A stretch of DNA of 64,000 bases from Roseiarcus sp963794655 (GTDB lineage Bacteria > Pseudomonadota > Alphaproteobacteria > Rhizobiales > Beijerinckiaceae): positions 2,542,001 through 2,606,000 of the forward strand of contig CAWCEV010000006.1 in NCBI GenBank assembly GCA_963794655.1, given 5' to 3'. Shown piece after piece: positions 8,713-16,662 of the stretch. The translations under genes were made by a program, and so were the position numbers. The first letter of the stretch is position 1, and each line of letters opens with the position of its first letter. The notes under the pieces are model-generated. The model ran no database searches. It saw only the letters and a program-made list of their open reading frames with translations, and was not told the origin of the DNA.

Positions 8713-9165
8713 TCAACCGGCGAACTTTTTAGCCAGTTTCCCGCCCTTGGCACGGGTGATCTGCGCCGGCGTGAGGCTGGTCCCCACCGTCCATTCTTCG
8801 ACCATCAGGTTGTTCACCTGTGTCTTGGCCAGCCGCTCATTTTGGTAGTCGACTTTCACGTGGTCTAAGCCCAACAGGTGTTCCAGTTCGTGGCCCAGCG
8901 CGCGGCCACTTGCCGTCGCGTTATCGTACTTTTGGACGAAACAAGCCGCCTGCGGATCGCTGTTGAGATAGGACAAGCCGCCCGCCGTCAGACCCTGCAC
9001 CTTATTAATCAGAAATATGTTGACCAACGTCCCGGCCGGACGCCGGTCGGAAAGCACGTCGAGCACCAGCTGATCCTGGGTACGGGAACCTTTCGCAATA
9101 TCCAGTGGGGTATCGCGATACACCCTCTGTAAAAACAGATTGCTCTTGCTACTTCCGTCTGCCAC
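8713..9165 (-). CDS. Small metzincin-type zinc protease
   Basis: A 150-residue protein with a complete metzincin zinc site: H92-E-L-E-H96-L-L-G99-L-D-H102, in which three histidines bind zinc and E93 is the catalytic base. The following region supplies a possible Met-turn (VNNLMVEEW, residues ~122-130). The start is a GTG at 9165 preceded by GAGGGC; no signal peptide is visible, unusual for metzincins, so it is either cytoplasmic or exported by another route. It diverges from a gene for a small membrane protein (9254-9820), with an 88-bp gap that must hold both promoters. Substrate is unknown. Confidence 0.75.
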   Translation of the reverse strand: MADGSSKSNLFLQRVYRDTPLDIAKGSRTQDQLVLDVLSDRRPAGTLVNIFLINKVQGLTAGGLSYLNSDPQAACFVQKYDNATASGRALGHELEHLLGLDHVKVDYQNERLAKTQVNNLMVEEWTVGTSLTPAQITRAKGGKLAKKFAG

Positions 9166-9253
9166 AATCGGTGCCCTCGCCCTCTTACTTGTGCTTCTGT
9201 CGCCGTAATTGAGCGAAGTTGCTGGAAGGCGGCATGCCAGAGAGGAGGATCAG

Positions 9254-9820
9254 ATGAAGCGCTATATCAGATGGGGCTTGGCTGTTCTGTTGATCGGAGG
9301 ACTGGTGTGGCTCGGGTTCTATATGACCAATCCGAAACCCGTAACGGAAAGTGTTTCCGATGCGGCGAAGAACATTTTCTTCGATGCGAAGTGGTATGAG
9401 GTTTTGTGGATGCGCTGGACGGCGGTGGATTGGATCCTGAGCCTGCTGGCGGCAGGCACGGCGATTGCCGCAGCGGTGCAGAATGCCTTCTCCAATCATG
9501 CCCAGGCCCAGGCGTTGGCCGGCGGTCAAGCGGCTCCGGCCACGGCCAGAGTCGACCGGCTGGTGATGTGGTTTGCGGCGCTGACCATCGTAGCCACTAC
9601 ACTGGACGCAAAAATCCACCCGGCGCAACTTGCGGAAAGATACCGGCAGGGAGATTTGCTCCTGCAGGATGGAATTATGGATTACCGTCACAGCCCGAAA
9701 AAAGCGGCGGATGAACAGGCCTTACTCGATGTCTGGCACCAGGCCCAGCGAATTTTGGAAGGCGCCCCGGGAGGAGGAAGTAAGGTGGGGACAAGCGACA
9801 AAACCGACGGCGCCCAATGA
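9254..9820 (+). CDS. Membrane protein with N-terminal anchor and hydrophobic pair (SLATT-like shape)
   Basis: A 188-residue protein with hydrophobic segments at about residues 6-23 (WGLAVLLIGGLVWLGFYM), 58-74 and 96-112, then a charged helix LAERYRQGDLLLQDGIMDYR and a loose Gly/Lys-rich tail. A strong GAGGAGGATC ribosome-binding site fixes the ATG at 9254. The general shape (hydrophobic pair followed by a long amphipathic helix) recalls SLATT-type effector membrane proteins, but no nucleotide-sensing partner gene is nearby, so I leave function open. It is transcribed divergently from the metzincin protease. Confidence 0.6.
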   Translation: MKRYIRWGLAVLLIGGLVWLGFYMTNPKPVTESVSDAAKNIFFDAKWYEVLWMRWTAVDWILSLLAAGTAIAAAVQNAFSNHAQAQALAGGQAAPATARVDRLVMWFAALTIVATTLDAKIHPAQLAERYRQGDLLLQDGIMDYRHSPKKAADEQALLDVWHQAQRILEGAPGGGSKVGTSDKTDGAQ

Positions 9821-9888
9821 GGAACTTACCAGACTACCCCTAAAACCTTCGACAAATGGATGTCCAAGGGGGCTGGTGCGCCAGCACC

Positions 9889-10011
9889 CTACCTTGAACT
9901 CTGGGCTATCTGGGAACCAAGAAACATGACTTCCTGCACGATGCGCACAGCGGCGATCAGCATCAGGTAGCCGAACGACATATTCACCACGCAATGCCAC
10001 AGTAGTTGCAT
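9889..10011 (-). CDS. Possible 40-aa hydrophobic peptide
   Basis: An ATG at 10011 preceded by GGTGGGAGAGGGT opens a short frame, MQLLWHCVVNMSFGYLMLIA, continuing AVRIVQEVMFLG to a TAG at 9889. It has one membrane-spanning stretch (about residues 3-22), followed by a more polar end. The purine-rich leader supports translation, though spacing to the ATG is short. It fills the 371-bp gap between the membrane protein and the sulfatase. Existence as a gene is uncertain; I see no relative I can name. Confidence 0.35.
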   Translation of the reverse strand: MQLLWHCVVNMSFGYLMLIAAVRIVQEVMFLGSQIAQSSR

Positions 10012-10191
10012 ACCCTCTCCCACCGCTTCTTTGATGTACCTATCTTAAGTTGTATGGACGAGTTGGGTCGAGCACTGTTTCACCTCGCGGACGGTACGAA
10101 GAAGGGTTACCCGCCATTACCACCCGCCCTTTTTGGGGAGGCTTTATAATTCACCCCGAGAACCGCGGCTCTTAGCCCGGAAAGGATTTTG

Positions 10192-12024
10192 ATGCCGTCA
10201 GGCCACATCACTCGCCGTACCGCCTTGCAACTGATCGCGGGGCATGCCCTGGCCACCCAGGTAGCCTTCGCCCAACCCGCCAAGGCCCGGAAACCCAATG
10301 TCGTCTTTGTCCTGGCGGACGACGTAGGATACGGGGATTTTGCCTGCCTCGGGAATCCCTACATCAAGACCCCGAATATCGACAGCATGCATGCGCGGTC
10401 GGTGCGCTTCACCGACTTTCATGTTTCCCCAACGTGCTCTCCTTCCCGCGCAGCGCTCATGACAGGCAAGTACTGCAACTCCGTCGGCGTGTGGCACACG
10501 ATCATGGGCCGGAGCATCCTGCAACCGGGGATCGCAACGCTGGCAGACTGCTTCAAGTCTTCGGGATACCGCACCGGCCTCTTTGGCAAATGGCACCTCG
10601 GGGACAACTATCCCTGCCGGGCGCAGGATCGCGGATTCGATGAGGTGGTGGTGTGTGGCGGAGGCGGTATCTGGCAAACGCCCGATTACTTCGGCAACGA
10701 TGACCGTAACGATTCGTACCGGCACAACGGCCGCTTTGAAAAATACCAAGGCTTCAGCACCACCGTCTTCTTCGACCAGGCGATGAAGTTCATGGCTGCC
10801 GCACAAGAGGCAAGCGAGCCATTCTTCTGCTACGTTCCTACCACCGCATCGCATATTCCGACCTGGGCGCTCGAGAAAGACACCCTGCCCTACGAGCACG
10901 TTCCTGGGCTCACCCAGCCCGGCTTCTACGGCATGACGGTGGAGATCGACGCGGAGTTTGGCCGGCTGGTGAAGTTCCTGGAGGAACATCAACTGCGCGA
11001 AAACACGATCCTGATTTTCGCGACCGATAATGGCGGCGCAGACGGCGTGAAGGTCTTCAATGCGGGCATGCGTGGGGAAAAAGGGTCTCCCTATGAAGGC
11101 GGTCATCGCGTACCGTTGTTCGTTGAGTGGCCGGGGCACAACATCGGCGGCGGCCGCGACGTAAATACGCTGACCAAAGACATTGATCTGCTGCCGACGC
11201 TGGTCGACCTGTGCGGACTGACGAATCACGGCTCCGAATCCGACGGACATTCTCTTCGCCCACTCCTCTCCGGAAGCACCGCCGCCGCAAGCTGGCCGGA
11301 CCGGACGATCTTTGTCGATTCCCAACGCGACGAACTCCTGGTGCGATGGCGGCAGGCATCGGTCATGACGCAGCAATGGCGCCTGGTGAATCCAACCCTC
11401 AGTGGCGATCCGACAAAGCTCGAACTGTACGACATCATCAAAGACCCAGGGCAGCAGACCAACCTCGCCGGGCAGCACCCTGATGTTGTTGGAGAGCTGA
11501 GCAGGAAATACGATGCGTGGTGGGCCACCATTGCTCCCCAGAACGAGCGCATGGTGCGCATCGTGCTCGGGGACGATCGCGACAATCCGGCCTGCCTCAC
11601 TTCCATGGACTGGCACAGCCCGGACGCGCTGAACGTCTGGCATCAAAGGCAGATCCTGACGGGTCCCGCCGCGAACGGATCCTGGGCGGTCGATGTCTCG
11701 CGCGCCGGACGCTACCGCTTTGAACTCCGCCGCTGGCCTCGCGAGATCGACAGCGCCATCAACGCGACTTACCACAATCCGCCCGACAATAAGGAGCAGA
11801 CCCCGGGCGTCTCCATCGGCGCTATCTCTGGATCTATCAAAATAGCTGGGCAGCACCAGAGCCAGCCGGTCGCCGAGGACATTAAATTCCTCGCCTTCAC
11901 CTTGGACCTGCCCGCTGGACCCACTGAATTACGCACCGCATTTGCCTGCAAGGACCAGCGCGAACGTGGCGCTTATTATGTTTATGTTGAGAGGCTTACC
12001 CGCCCAAGCCAAAGTAAAGCTTAA
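10192..12024 (+). CDS. Tat-exported arylsulfatase
   Basis: A 610-residue member of the formylglycine sulfatase family. N-terminal ITRRTALQLIAGHA is a twin-arginine signal. The metal site begins NVVFVLADDVGYGD (residues ~37-49), and C82 in TCSPSRAALMTGKY is the cysteine converted to formylglycine (C-x-P-S-R signature). HTIMG and GKWHLGDNYP supply further active-site residues, and FATDNGG (about 280) completes the metal site. The last ~120 residues form a beta-sandwich-like accessory region (VDVSRAGRYRFELRRWP). The ATG at 10192 follows GGAAAGGA with ideal spacing. It likely removes sulfate esters from organic compounds in the periplasm. No sulfatase-maturing enzyme is in the window. It is convergent with 12039-12959. 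Confidence 0.9.
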   Translation: MPSGHITRRTALQLIAGHALATQVAFAQPAKARKPNVVFVLADDVGYGDFACLGNPYIKTPNIDSMHARSVRFTDFHVSPTCSPSRAALMTGKYCNSVGVWHTIMGRSILQPGIATLADCFKSSGYRTGLFGKWHLGDNYPCRAQDRGFDEVVVCGGGGIWQTPDYFGNDDRNDSYRHNGRFEKYQGFSTTVFFDQAMKFMAAAQEASEPFFCYVPTTASHIPTWALEKDTLPYEHVPGLTQPGFYGMTVEIDAEFGRLVKFLEEHQLRENTILIFATDNGGADGVKVFNAGMRGEKGSPYEGGHRVPLFVEWPGHNIGGGRDVNTLTKDIDLLPTLVDLCGLTNHGSESDGHSLRPLLSGSTAAASWPDRTIFVDSQRDELLVRWRQASVMTQQWRLVNPTLSGDPTKLELYDIIKDPGQQTNLAGQHPDVVGELSRKYDAWWATIAPQNERMVRIVLGDDRDNPACLTSMDWHSPDALNVWHQRQILTGPAANGSWAVDVSRAGRYRFELRRWPREIDSAINATYHNPPDNKEQTPGVSIGAISGSIKIAGQHQSQPVAEDIKFLAFTLDLPAGPTELRTAFACKDQRERGAYYVYVERLTRPSQSKA

Positions 12025-12038
12025 ATGGTGCCGCGAAG

Positions 12039-12959
12039 CTAATCTCCCAGCACTCGCGCCCAACGGAGCACCCGCAGCGCGCGCAGCGTGTTCCATTGGC
12101 TTGGTTCACCCACGGTTTCGCTGAACGGCAAGGCGAGCGCTTCATGGTGCGCACAATCGAGGAGCCAGCGGCCGTCGGCCTGACGGCGGCTCTTTACGAC
12201 TTGCACGGCATCCCGGATGCGCGGGTCCGGCGAAACACCAGCATCCCTGAGATAGTCGAGTGCGCGGAGAATGTCATAGTGGTAGCGGGGCGGGTAAGCA
12301 AACTCGAGGAAGGCCGGGTCCGTGACATCCCCGGTCGAGCGCCTGCGAAACAGACCGCGCTCCAGCAGATATTCCTCACCGCGCCGTCTGGCCGCCGCTA
12401 TCTCCGGCGCGGTCCCAGCAGCGCGTTCGTACTCGAGCAGCCCTTCGAGCACGCAAATGGTGGTGTGGTATGAGGAGCGCGAGCTCTTCGGCGCTTCGCA
12501 ATTCCAACCCCCGTCGTTAAGTTGCTCATGGAGGAGACGGCACAGGAGACTTTCTGCTGGCCGCCCAAAGTAGCCGCCAAGTGCGAGCACGCCCCCGTTG
12601 ATGCAAGGTTCGACCTCCCCTTCAAAGAAGGACTTATAAGGCTTGTCGCGGAATTCTTCGTCCCATTGGTAGCCTGCCTCAAGGCGGGTTACCGCGGCTG
12701 CGACGGCGGGGTCGGCTGGATCCACGCCGGTCGCGCGCAGAAGGAGAAAGGTGAAAAGCGTAGGGAGCCAGTCGGGTTCGCCGGCAATGTGCCACGGGCC
12801 GTCCGCCCCCTGGCACGCAAGAATTTCAGCCCCGACTCCTTCGTGCGGAATGCGGGCGCGGTTTGCAGCGATGGCTGCAGAGGAAGCGTCCGTCAAATCG
12901 CGCATCGCTTGCCAGCTGATGGCCGGGTCCGCCTCGATAAGCCATTGGATAGTGTCCAC
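12039..12959 (-). CDS. Squalene-cyclase/prenyltransferase-like alpha-toroid protein
   Basis: A 306-residue soluble protein built of paired helices with repeats such as QGADGPWHIAGEPDWLPTLF, QLNDGGWNCEAPKSSR and RRQADGRWLLDC, the QxxDGxW pattern of terpenoid-cyclase/prenyltransferase alpha-alpha toroids. The catalytic DxDD (squalene-hopene cyclase) is not present, so it is probably not a hopene cyclase. Related short proteins are annotated as 'prenyltransferase/squalene oxidase repeat' with unknown role. It starts MDTIQWLIEADPAISWQAMR. Cytoplasmic, no signal peptide. Its stop lies 14 bp from that of the sulfatase, so the two are convergent. Confidence 0.75.
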   Translation of the reverse strand: MDTIQWLIEADPAISWQAMRDLTDASSAAIAANRARIPHEGVGAEILACQGADGPWHIAGEPDWLPTLFTFLLLRATGVDPADPAVAAAVTRLEAGYQWDEEFRDKPYKSFFEGEVEPCINGGVLALGGYFGRPAESLLCRLLHEQLNDGGWNCEAPKSSRSSYHTTICVLEGLLEYERAAGTAPEIAAARRRGEEYLLERGLFRRRSTGDVTDPAFLEFAYPPRYHYDILRALDYLRDAGVSPDPRIRDAVQVVKSRRQADGRWLLDCAHHEALALPFSETVGEPSQWNTLRALRVLRWARVLGD

Positions 12960-13072
12960 GCCGTTATCCTATCGTTTCAGCCTGTTCATCCGCGTCGCCG
13001 CGGCTGAGCGACGAGAACACCCCCAAATAAGGGGAGTAGTATCCCACACGTCGCTTCCCCGAGAAGTCCCGC

Positions 13073-13758
13073 AGGGGCGGCTGAATTTCAAACCCGTCCA
13101 AATTAGATTGAAAAATGTCTCGGTCCAGCAACGACTCTTTTCTCGCAACGATCCTCTCCTTTTTGTCATCCTAAAAGCCCATGACTTTTTCGATCTTTCG
13201 CGTTTCGACCTAACCCAACCAGCTATGTCTCACCCCCCGACAAAGCCGTCATCCTGAGCGAAGCGCATCGCAGATATATTGGAAACAGAGGCTTTATGGC
13301 GCGTAGTCGAAGGACCTCGGCGATACTTTGTTAGCAGGTGTTGTTCACAGCTTTCCGGCCGCAAACCCCAACGAAAGAAAAAAGTAACAAAATCCGAGCG
13401 AAGCCGAGAAATCTAAGGTTCTGCGGACCACGCCTGGAAACCCGGAAGAGAGTGGGGAGCTTGGTGCTTCCATTAGGCTTGAGTGATGATTGGCGGAAGC
13501 TGTAACACGGCAAGGGCGGGGCACACGAATGGCGCACCGCAGATCCCTCGGCTTCCCAGATTTCCTGTTGAGAGTTGCGGCTTCGGTCAAATGCATGTGG
13601 TTCTCTTTAAGGAGAACCACATACTTGGCCGTTGGCGAGAGCGGTGAAGCAGGAAACCCGGGTACGCTCGGGATGACAAGGAAAGCGCAATGGTTCATAA
13701 AGAGTGGCTGCTGAACCGAGACATTTTCAATCTAATTTGGACAGGGACGGCTGAATTT
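13073..13758. mobile_element. Inverted-repeat-bounded non-autonomous element (~650 bp)
   Basis: The left arm at 13096-13141 reappears in reverse complement at 13699-13742: about 90% identity over 44-46 nt, three mismatches and small gaps, including the shared core AATCTAATTTGGAC. Similarity seems to continue inward (TTGTCATCC-type sequence in both arms). Outside the arms lies a near-perfect 16-bp direct repeat, AGGG(G/A)CGGCTGAATTT, at 13073-13088 and 13743-13758, as expected of target duplication, although on the left 7 bp separate it from the arm. No transposase frame is seen inside. The interior contains a 208-bp segment also found near 50.7 kb. Confidence 0.6.
13183..13390. repeat. Dispersed intergenic segment, copy A (second copy 50696-50900)
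   Basis: This segment aligns along its length with 50696-50900. Shared blocks include GACTTTTTCGATCTTTC, AACCCAACCAGCT or its variant, GTCATCCTG(A/G)GCGAAGCGC, GGCTTTATGGCGCG, AGTCGAAGGACCTCGGCG and TTCCGGCCGCAA. No frame is conserved, so it is not a gene fragment. It forms the left half of the inverted-repeat element. Confidence 0.7.
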
Positions 13759-13962
13759 AGCCAGGACGTAGTCCTGGGTACCGTACAGCATTGGACTAGT
13801 ACCGTAGGGACGACGGCTCAGAGCAAGAGTCCATCGAGCGCGCGAACGTTTATGCCACGCTGAACGCGTGCTCTTCGTCGAGAGGTTCTGCCCTACGAGG
13901 CCAGGCTCAACGGAGGATTTACATGCTGTCCGATTGGGCCGGGCTAAAGAGTCGAATTCCTT

Positions 13963-14142
13963 CTAACAACCCTGACCACACAGGATCACATAAGGCAGCG
14001 TCGTGATCATGGTGGTCCCGTAGACCTTGGCGTGCTCGCCTTCGAGATGGAGAATAATGCCCCCCTTGGTTTGCTCAAACTTCTTCGCGTTGGTTGACAG
14101 AAGAGTCTCACCATTTGGTTTGTAAACGGTCACTTGCGGCAT
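13963..14142 (-). CDS. 59-aa protein with cysteine-containing C-terminus
   Basis: An ATG at 14142 is preceded by AGGAGGATTCAAA, an ideal ribosome-binding site. The protein begins MPQVTVYKPNGETLLSTNAK and ends PYVILCGQGC. A short beta-rich body (GGIILHLEGEHAKVYGTTMI) leads to two cysteines in the last five residues, suggesting metal binding, disulfide formation or a modified peptide. It stands alone between the inverted-repeat element and the amidohydrolase, on the opposite strand to the latter. I do not recognise a family. Confidence 0.65.
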   Translation of the reverse strand: MPQVTVYKPNGETLLSTNAKKFEQTKGGIILHLEGEHAKVYGTTMITTLPYVILCGQGC

Positions 14143-14300
14143 TTTGAATCCTCCTGGCTGACAAGTGTAGACCGATCTTCCTCCAGCTCCATCACAGAAT
14201 CCGCGAAATCAGTGGGAGTTCCTCTCTGAACTCCCGTCAACCCGCAAGCTCAACCGTCCCTGCCGATCTAAACTGGCTCAGAGAGGAACCGTCAAACCAG

Positions 14301-15272
14301 ATGCGAACGATCACCCTTGAAGAGCATTTTGCCAGTCCGGCATTTCTGGACGGCCCGGGAAAAGACCTCAAAGAGAAAGCACAGAGGTTCGGCGCCCGCG
14401 CCGCGTATCTCCTGGACCAGCTCACCGATCTCGGAAACAAGAGAATCGCTGAGATGGACGCAGCAGGCATTGATATGCAGGTGCTGTCGCTCACCTCTCC
14501 CGGCGTGGAGCAACTCGAGGCTGCCCAGGCAATTGCCCTGGCGCACGAAGCGAACGACTTCCTCGCCGATGCCGTGGCGAAAAACCCAACCCGTTTTGCC
14601 GGATTTGCGGTTCTACCGACCGCGGCTCCGGATCGTGCTGCCGAAGAGTTGGTCCGCATGGTCCGAGACCATGGATTTAAAGGCGCGGTCATCAATGGCC
14701 ACCACCGCGGACGTTATCTCGACGACAAGTTCTTCTGGCCTATTCTTGAACGAGCTGAGCAGCTGAACGTCGCTATTTATCTACATCCAACCCCGCCTCC
14801 CCAGGCTGTGATCGACGCGTCCTATGGCGGTTTCGCGCCAATCGTAACCGAAATGCTTGCCGGCCCAGGATGGGGTTGGCACATCGAAACCGCGGTTCAT
14901 GTCATCCGCATGATTCTGGGCGGAGTCTTCGACCAGTATCCGAAACTGCAGATCGTCGTCGGTCACATGGGCGAAGTGCTTCCCTTCATGTTGCAGCGGC
15001 TCGACGTGATGCCCGTCGCTATGACCAAGCTCCAGCGCCCCATCAGCGAATATCTGCGGGGAAATGTCCACTACACATTTAGCGGGTTCAACTTCACGCC
15101 GACCTTTCTCGACTTGTTGCTGCAAGTGGGCGTCGATCGGATCATGTTCTCGGCCGACCACCCCTACGCGTCCATGGCGAAGGCGCGTGCATTTCTCGAC
15201 CAATTGCCGGTCTCTGCCGCAGACAGAGAGCGGATCGCGCATGCTAACGCCGAGCGCCTTTTCCGGCTGTGA
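14301..15272 (+). CDS. Amidohydrolase/decarboxylase of the ACMSD-gamma-resorcylate family
   Basis: A 323-residue TIM-barrel enzyme. The N-terminal LEEHF (E8, H9) metal motif, H162 in IYLHPTPPP, H222 in VVGHMGE and D286 in MFSADHPY are the zinc/manganese ligands and catalytic residues of 2,3-dihydroxybenzoate and gamma-resorcylate decarboxylases. Length fits the family (about 320-330). It most likely carries out non-oxidative decarboxylation of an aromatic hydroxy-acid in the cytoplasm; a hydrolytic role is also possible. It is followed after 94 bp by a solute-binding lipoprotein and a histidine kinase, but need not be in the same operon. Confidence 0.88.
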   Translation: MRTITLEEHFASPAFLDGPGKDLKEKAQRFGARAAYLLDQLTDLGNKRIAEMDAAGIDMQVLSLTSPGVEQLEAAQAIALAHEANDFLADAVAKNPTRFAGFAVLPTAAPDRAAEELVRMVRDHGFKGAVINGHHRGRYLDDKFFWPILERAEQLNVAIYLHPTPPPQAVIDASYGGFAPIVTEMLAGPGWGWHIETAVHVIRMILGGVFDQYPKLQIVVGHMGEVLPFMLQRLDVMPVAMTKLQRPISEYLRGNVHYTFSGFNFTPTFLDLLLQVGVDRIMFSADHPYASMAKARAFLDQLPVSAADRERIAHANAERLFRL

Positions 15273-15366
15273 GGAATCAAACCCCTTGCAACGCCGGGTC
15301 GCGATGAGTCGTTTAACATGGGTCTCAACCGGGCTCAGCGAAAACTAAAGGACCGGAAAGTTTCTG

Positions 15367-16662
15367 ATGGAAGGTAAGGCCGAATGCAGGGTCGTCTTCC
15401 TGCTGGGGATCGCGCTGATTGGCTGCCGGCAACCTCCCCGGGAACCGGTCGCGTTGCAATATACCTATTCCTGGAACGAGGACCGGCCGCAGGAAAGGGC
15501 CCTGTTACAGCGGTTCACCCGGGAAACAGGGATTCCCGTCACTAACATTTCGGTTCCCGAGGCCAGCCGCGAGTACGTTGACTTGGCGCGCAAGCTCCTG
15601 AAGAGCGGCTCCGGCCCCGATCTGCTGAACATCGATTTGATTTGGACCGCGGTTCTCGAACCCGATTTGCTCGATCTGCAGCCTTATCTGGCCCCCGAAA
15701 TTGCGCGGGTCGACCCGGAATTGCTGCGCAGCTATTCGGTGAACGGCAAGTTAGCGGCGGTTCCTTTTAACGTTCCCATGGGAGGCCTGGAGTATCGCAC
15801 GGACCTCCTTCGCGAATACGGCTATGCTCATCCTCCGCGGACGTGGGACGAACTCGAGAGCATGGCCGCGCGCATCCAGAAAGGTGAGCGCGCCAAAGGC
15901 CGAAAGGACTTCTGGGGATACGTGTGGCAGGGCAATGCTGCGGAATCGCTGACCTGCAATGCCCTGGAGTGGCAAGTCGCCGCGGGGGGAGGACGGATCA
16001 TCGAGCGGGATCGAACCATCAGCGTGAACAATCCGGCGGCAATTGGGTCATGGCAACGGGCCAGGCGTTGGATCGGCTGGATATCGCCGCCCAGCGTGGT
16101 GTCGTACCGGGAGAACGATACCGGCCTGGTTTTTGATTCGGGCAGAGCCGCTTTTAGCCGCATCTGGATCTTGACCCCGATGAGCCGGTTGGGCCAAGCC
16201 CGGCAAATCGCCTGGCGCAGTTCACTCCCGGTGGTGGCGACCGGTTTGTCGAGATTGCCTGGGGAAGCCGAAGGTTCGGCCGGAACCCTGGGAGGAACTG
16301 GTACCGCCATCTCCTTACATTCGACACATCGACAGGAAGCGATTGCTCTTCTCAGGTTCCAGCTTCGCAGCCTCATCGACGCCGGCGAAAAGGGCGGCGA
16401 TCTGGGCGCCTCGAACCAGCTTGAACTCGCCAACCCTCCGTCGATGCCGGATTCCCGAATCCTTTCGGAGTCCTCCAAGGAACCCATGATTGTCGCCCGG
16501 CCTTCCATCGAGACCGGGATCGCGTATAAGGCGGTCTCGAAGGCTTACTCCGACGCCGTGCATTCGGTCCTGATGGGACAAGTGAGTGCGCCGGAGGCCG
16601 CGGCTAAACTGGAACAACAGTTGGTCGGAATCACCGGCTTCCGGACCGGCCCCCCAAGATGA
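15367..16662 (+). CDS. Family 1 extracellular solute-binding lipoprotein
   Basis: A 431-residue lipoprotein: signal peptide followed by the lipobox ALIGC (C20), then an MalE-like fold with VALQYTYSWNEDRPQE, GPDLLNIDLIWTAVLEP and YEYRTDLL-like sections typical of carbohydrate-binding ABC components. No ABC permease or ATPase follows. Instead its stop codon overlaps the start of a histidine kinase by 4 bp (16659-16662). That coupling suggests the binding protein presents a ligand to the kinase instead of feeding a transporter (inference; known for other binding-protein/sensor pairs). Substrate may be a sugar, but cannot be determined. Confidence 0.85.
   Translation: MEGKAECRVVFLLGIALIGCRQPPREPVALQYTYSWNEDRPQERALLQRFTRETGIPVTNISVPEASREYVDLARKLLKSGSGPDLLNIDLIWTAVLEPDLLDLQPYLAPEIARVDPELLRSYSVNGKLAAVPFNVPMGGLEYRTDLLREYGYAHPPRTWDELESMAARIQKGERAKGRKDFWGYVWQGNAAESLTCNALEWQVAAGGGRIIERDRTISVNNPAAIGSWQRARRWIGWISPPSVVSYRENDTGLVFDSGRAAFSRIWILTPMSRLGQARQIAWRSSLPVVATGLSRLPGEAEGSAGTLGGTGTAISLHSTHRQEAIALLRFQLRSLIDAGEKGGDLGASNQLELANPPSMPDSRILSESSKEPMIVARPSIETGIAYKAVSKAYSDAVHSVLMGQVSAPEAAAKLEQQLVGITGFRTGPPR

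Noticed and set aside
9254..9820. Anti-phage SLATT-type effector system
   Set aside because: Shape is only suggestive; no nucleotide cyclase, SLOG domain or other defence gene is adjacent.
10198..11856. Long open frame (552 codons) on the minus strand inside the sulfatase
   Set aside because: It is a shadow of the sulfatase gene: no ribosome-binding site, unusual residue composition, and the plus-strand protein has all family motifs.
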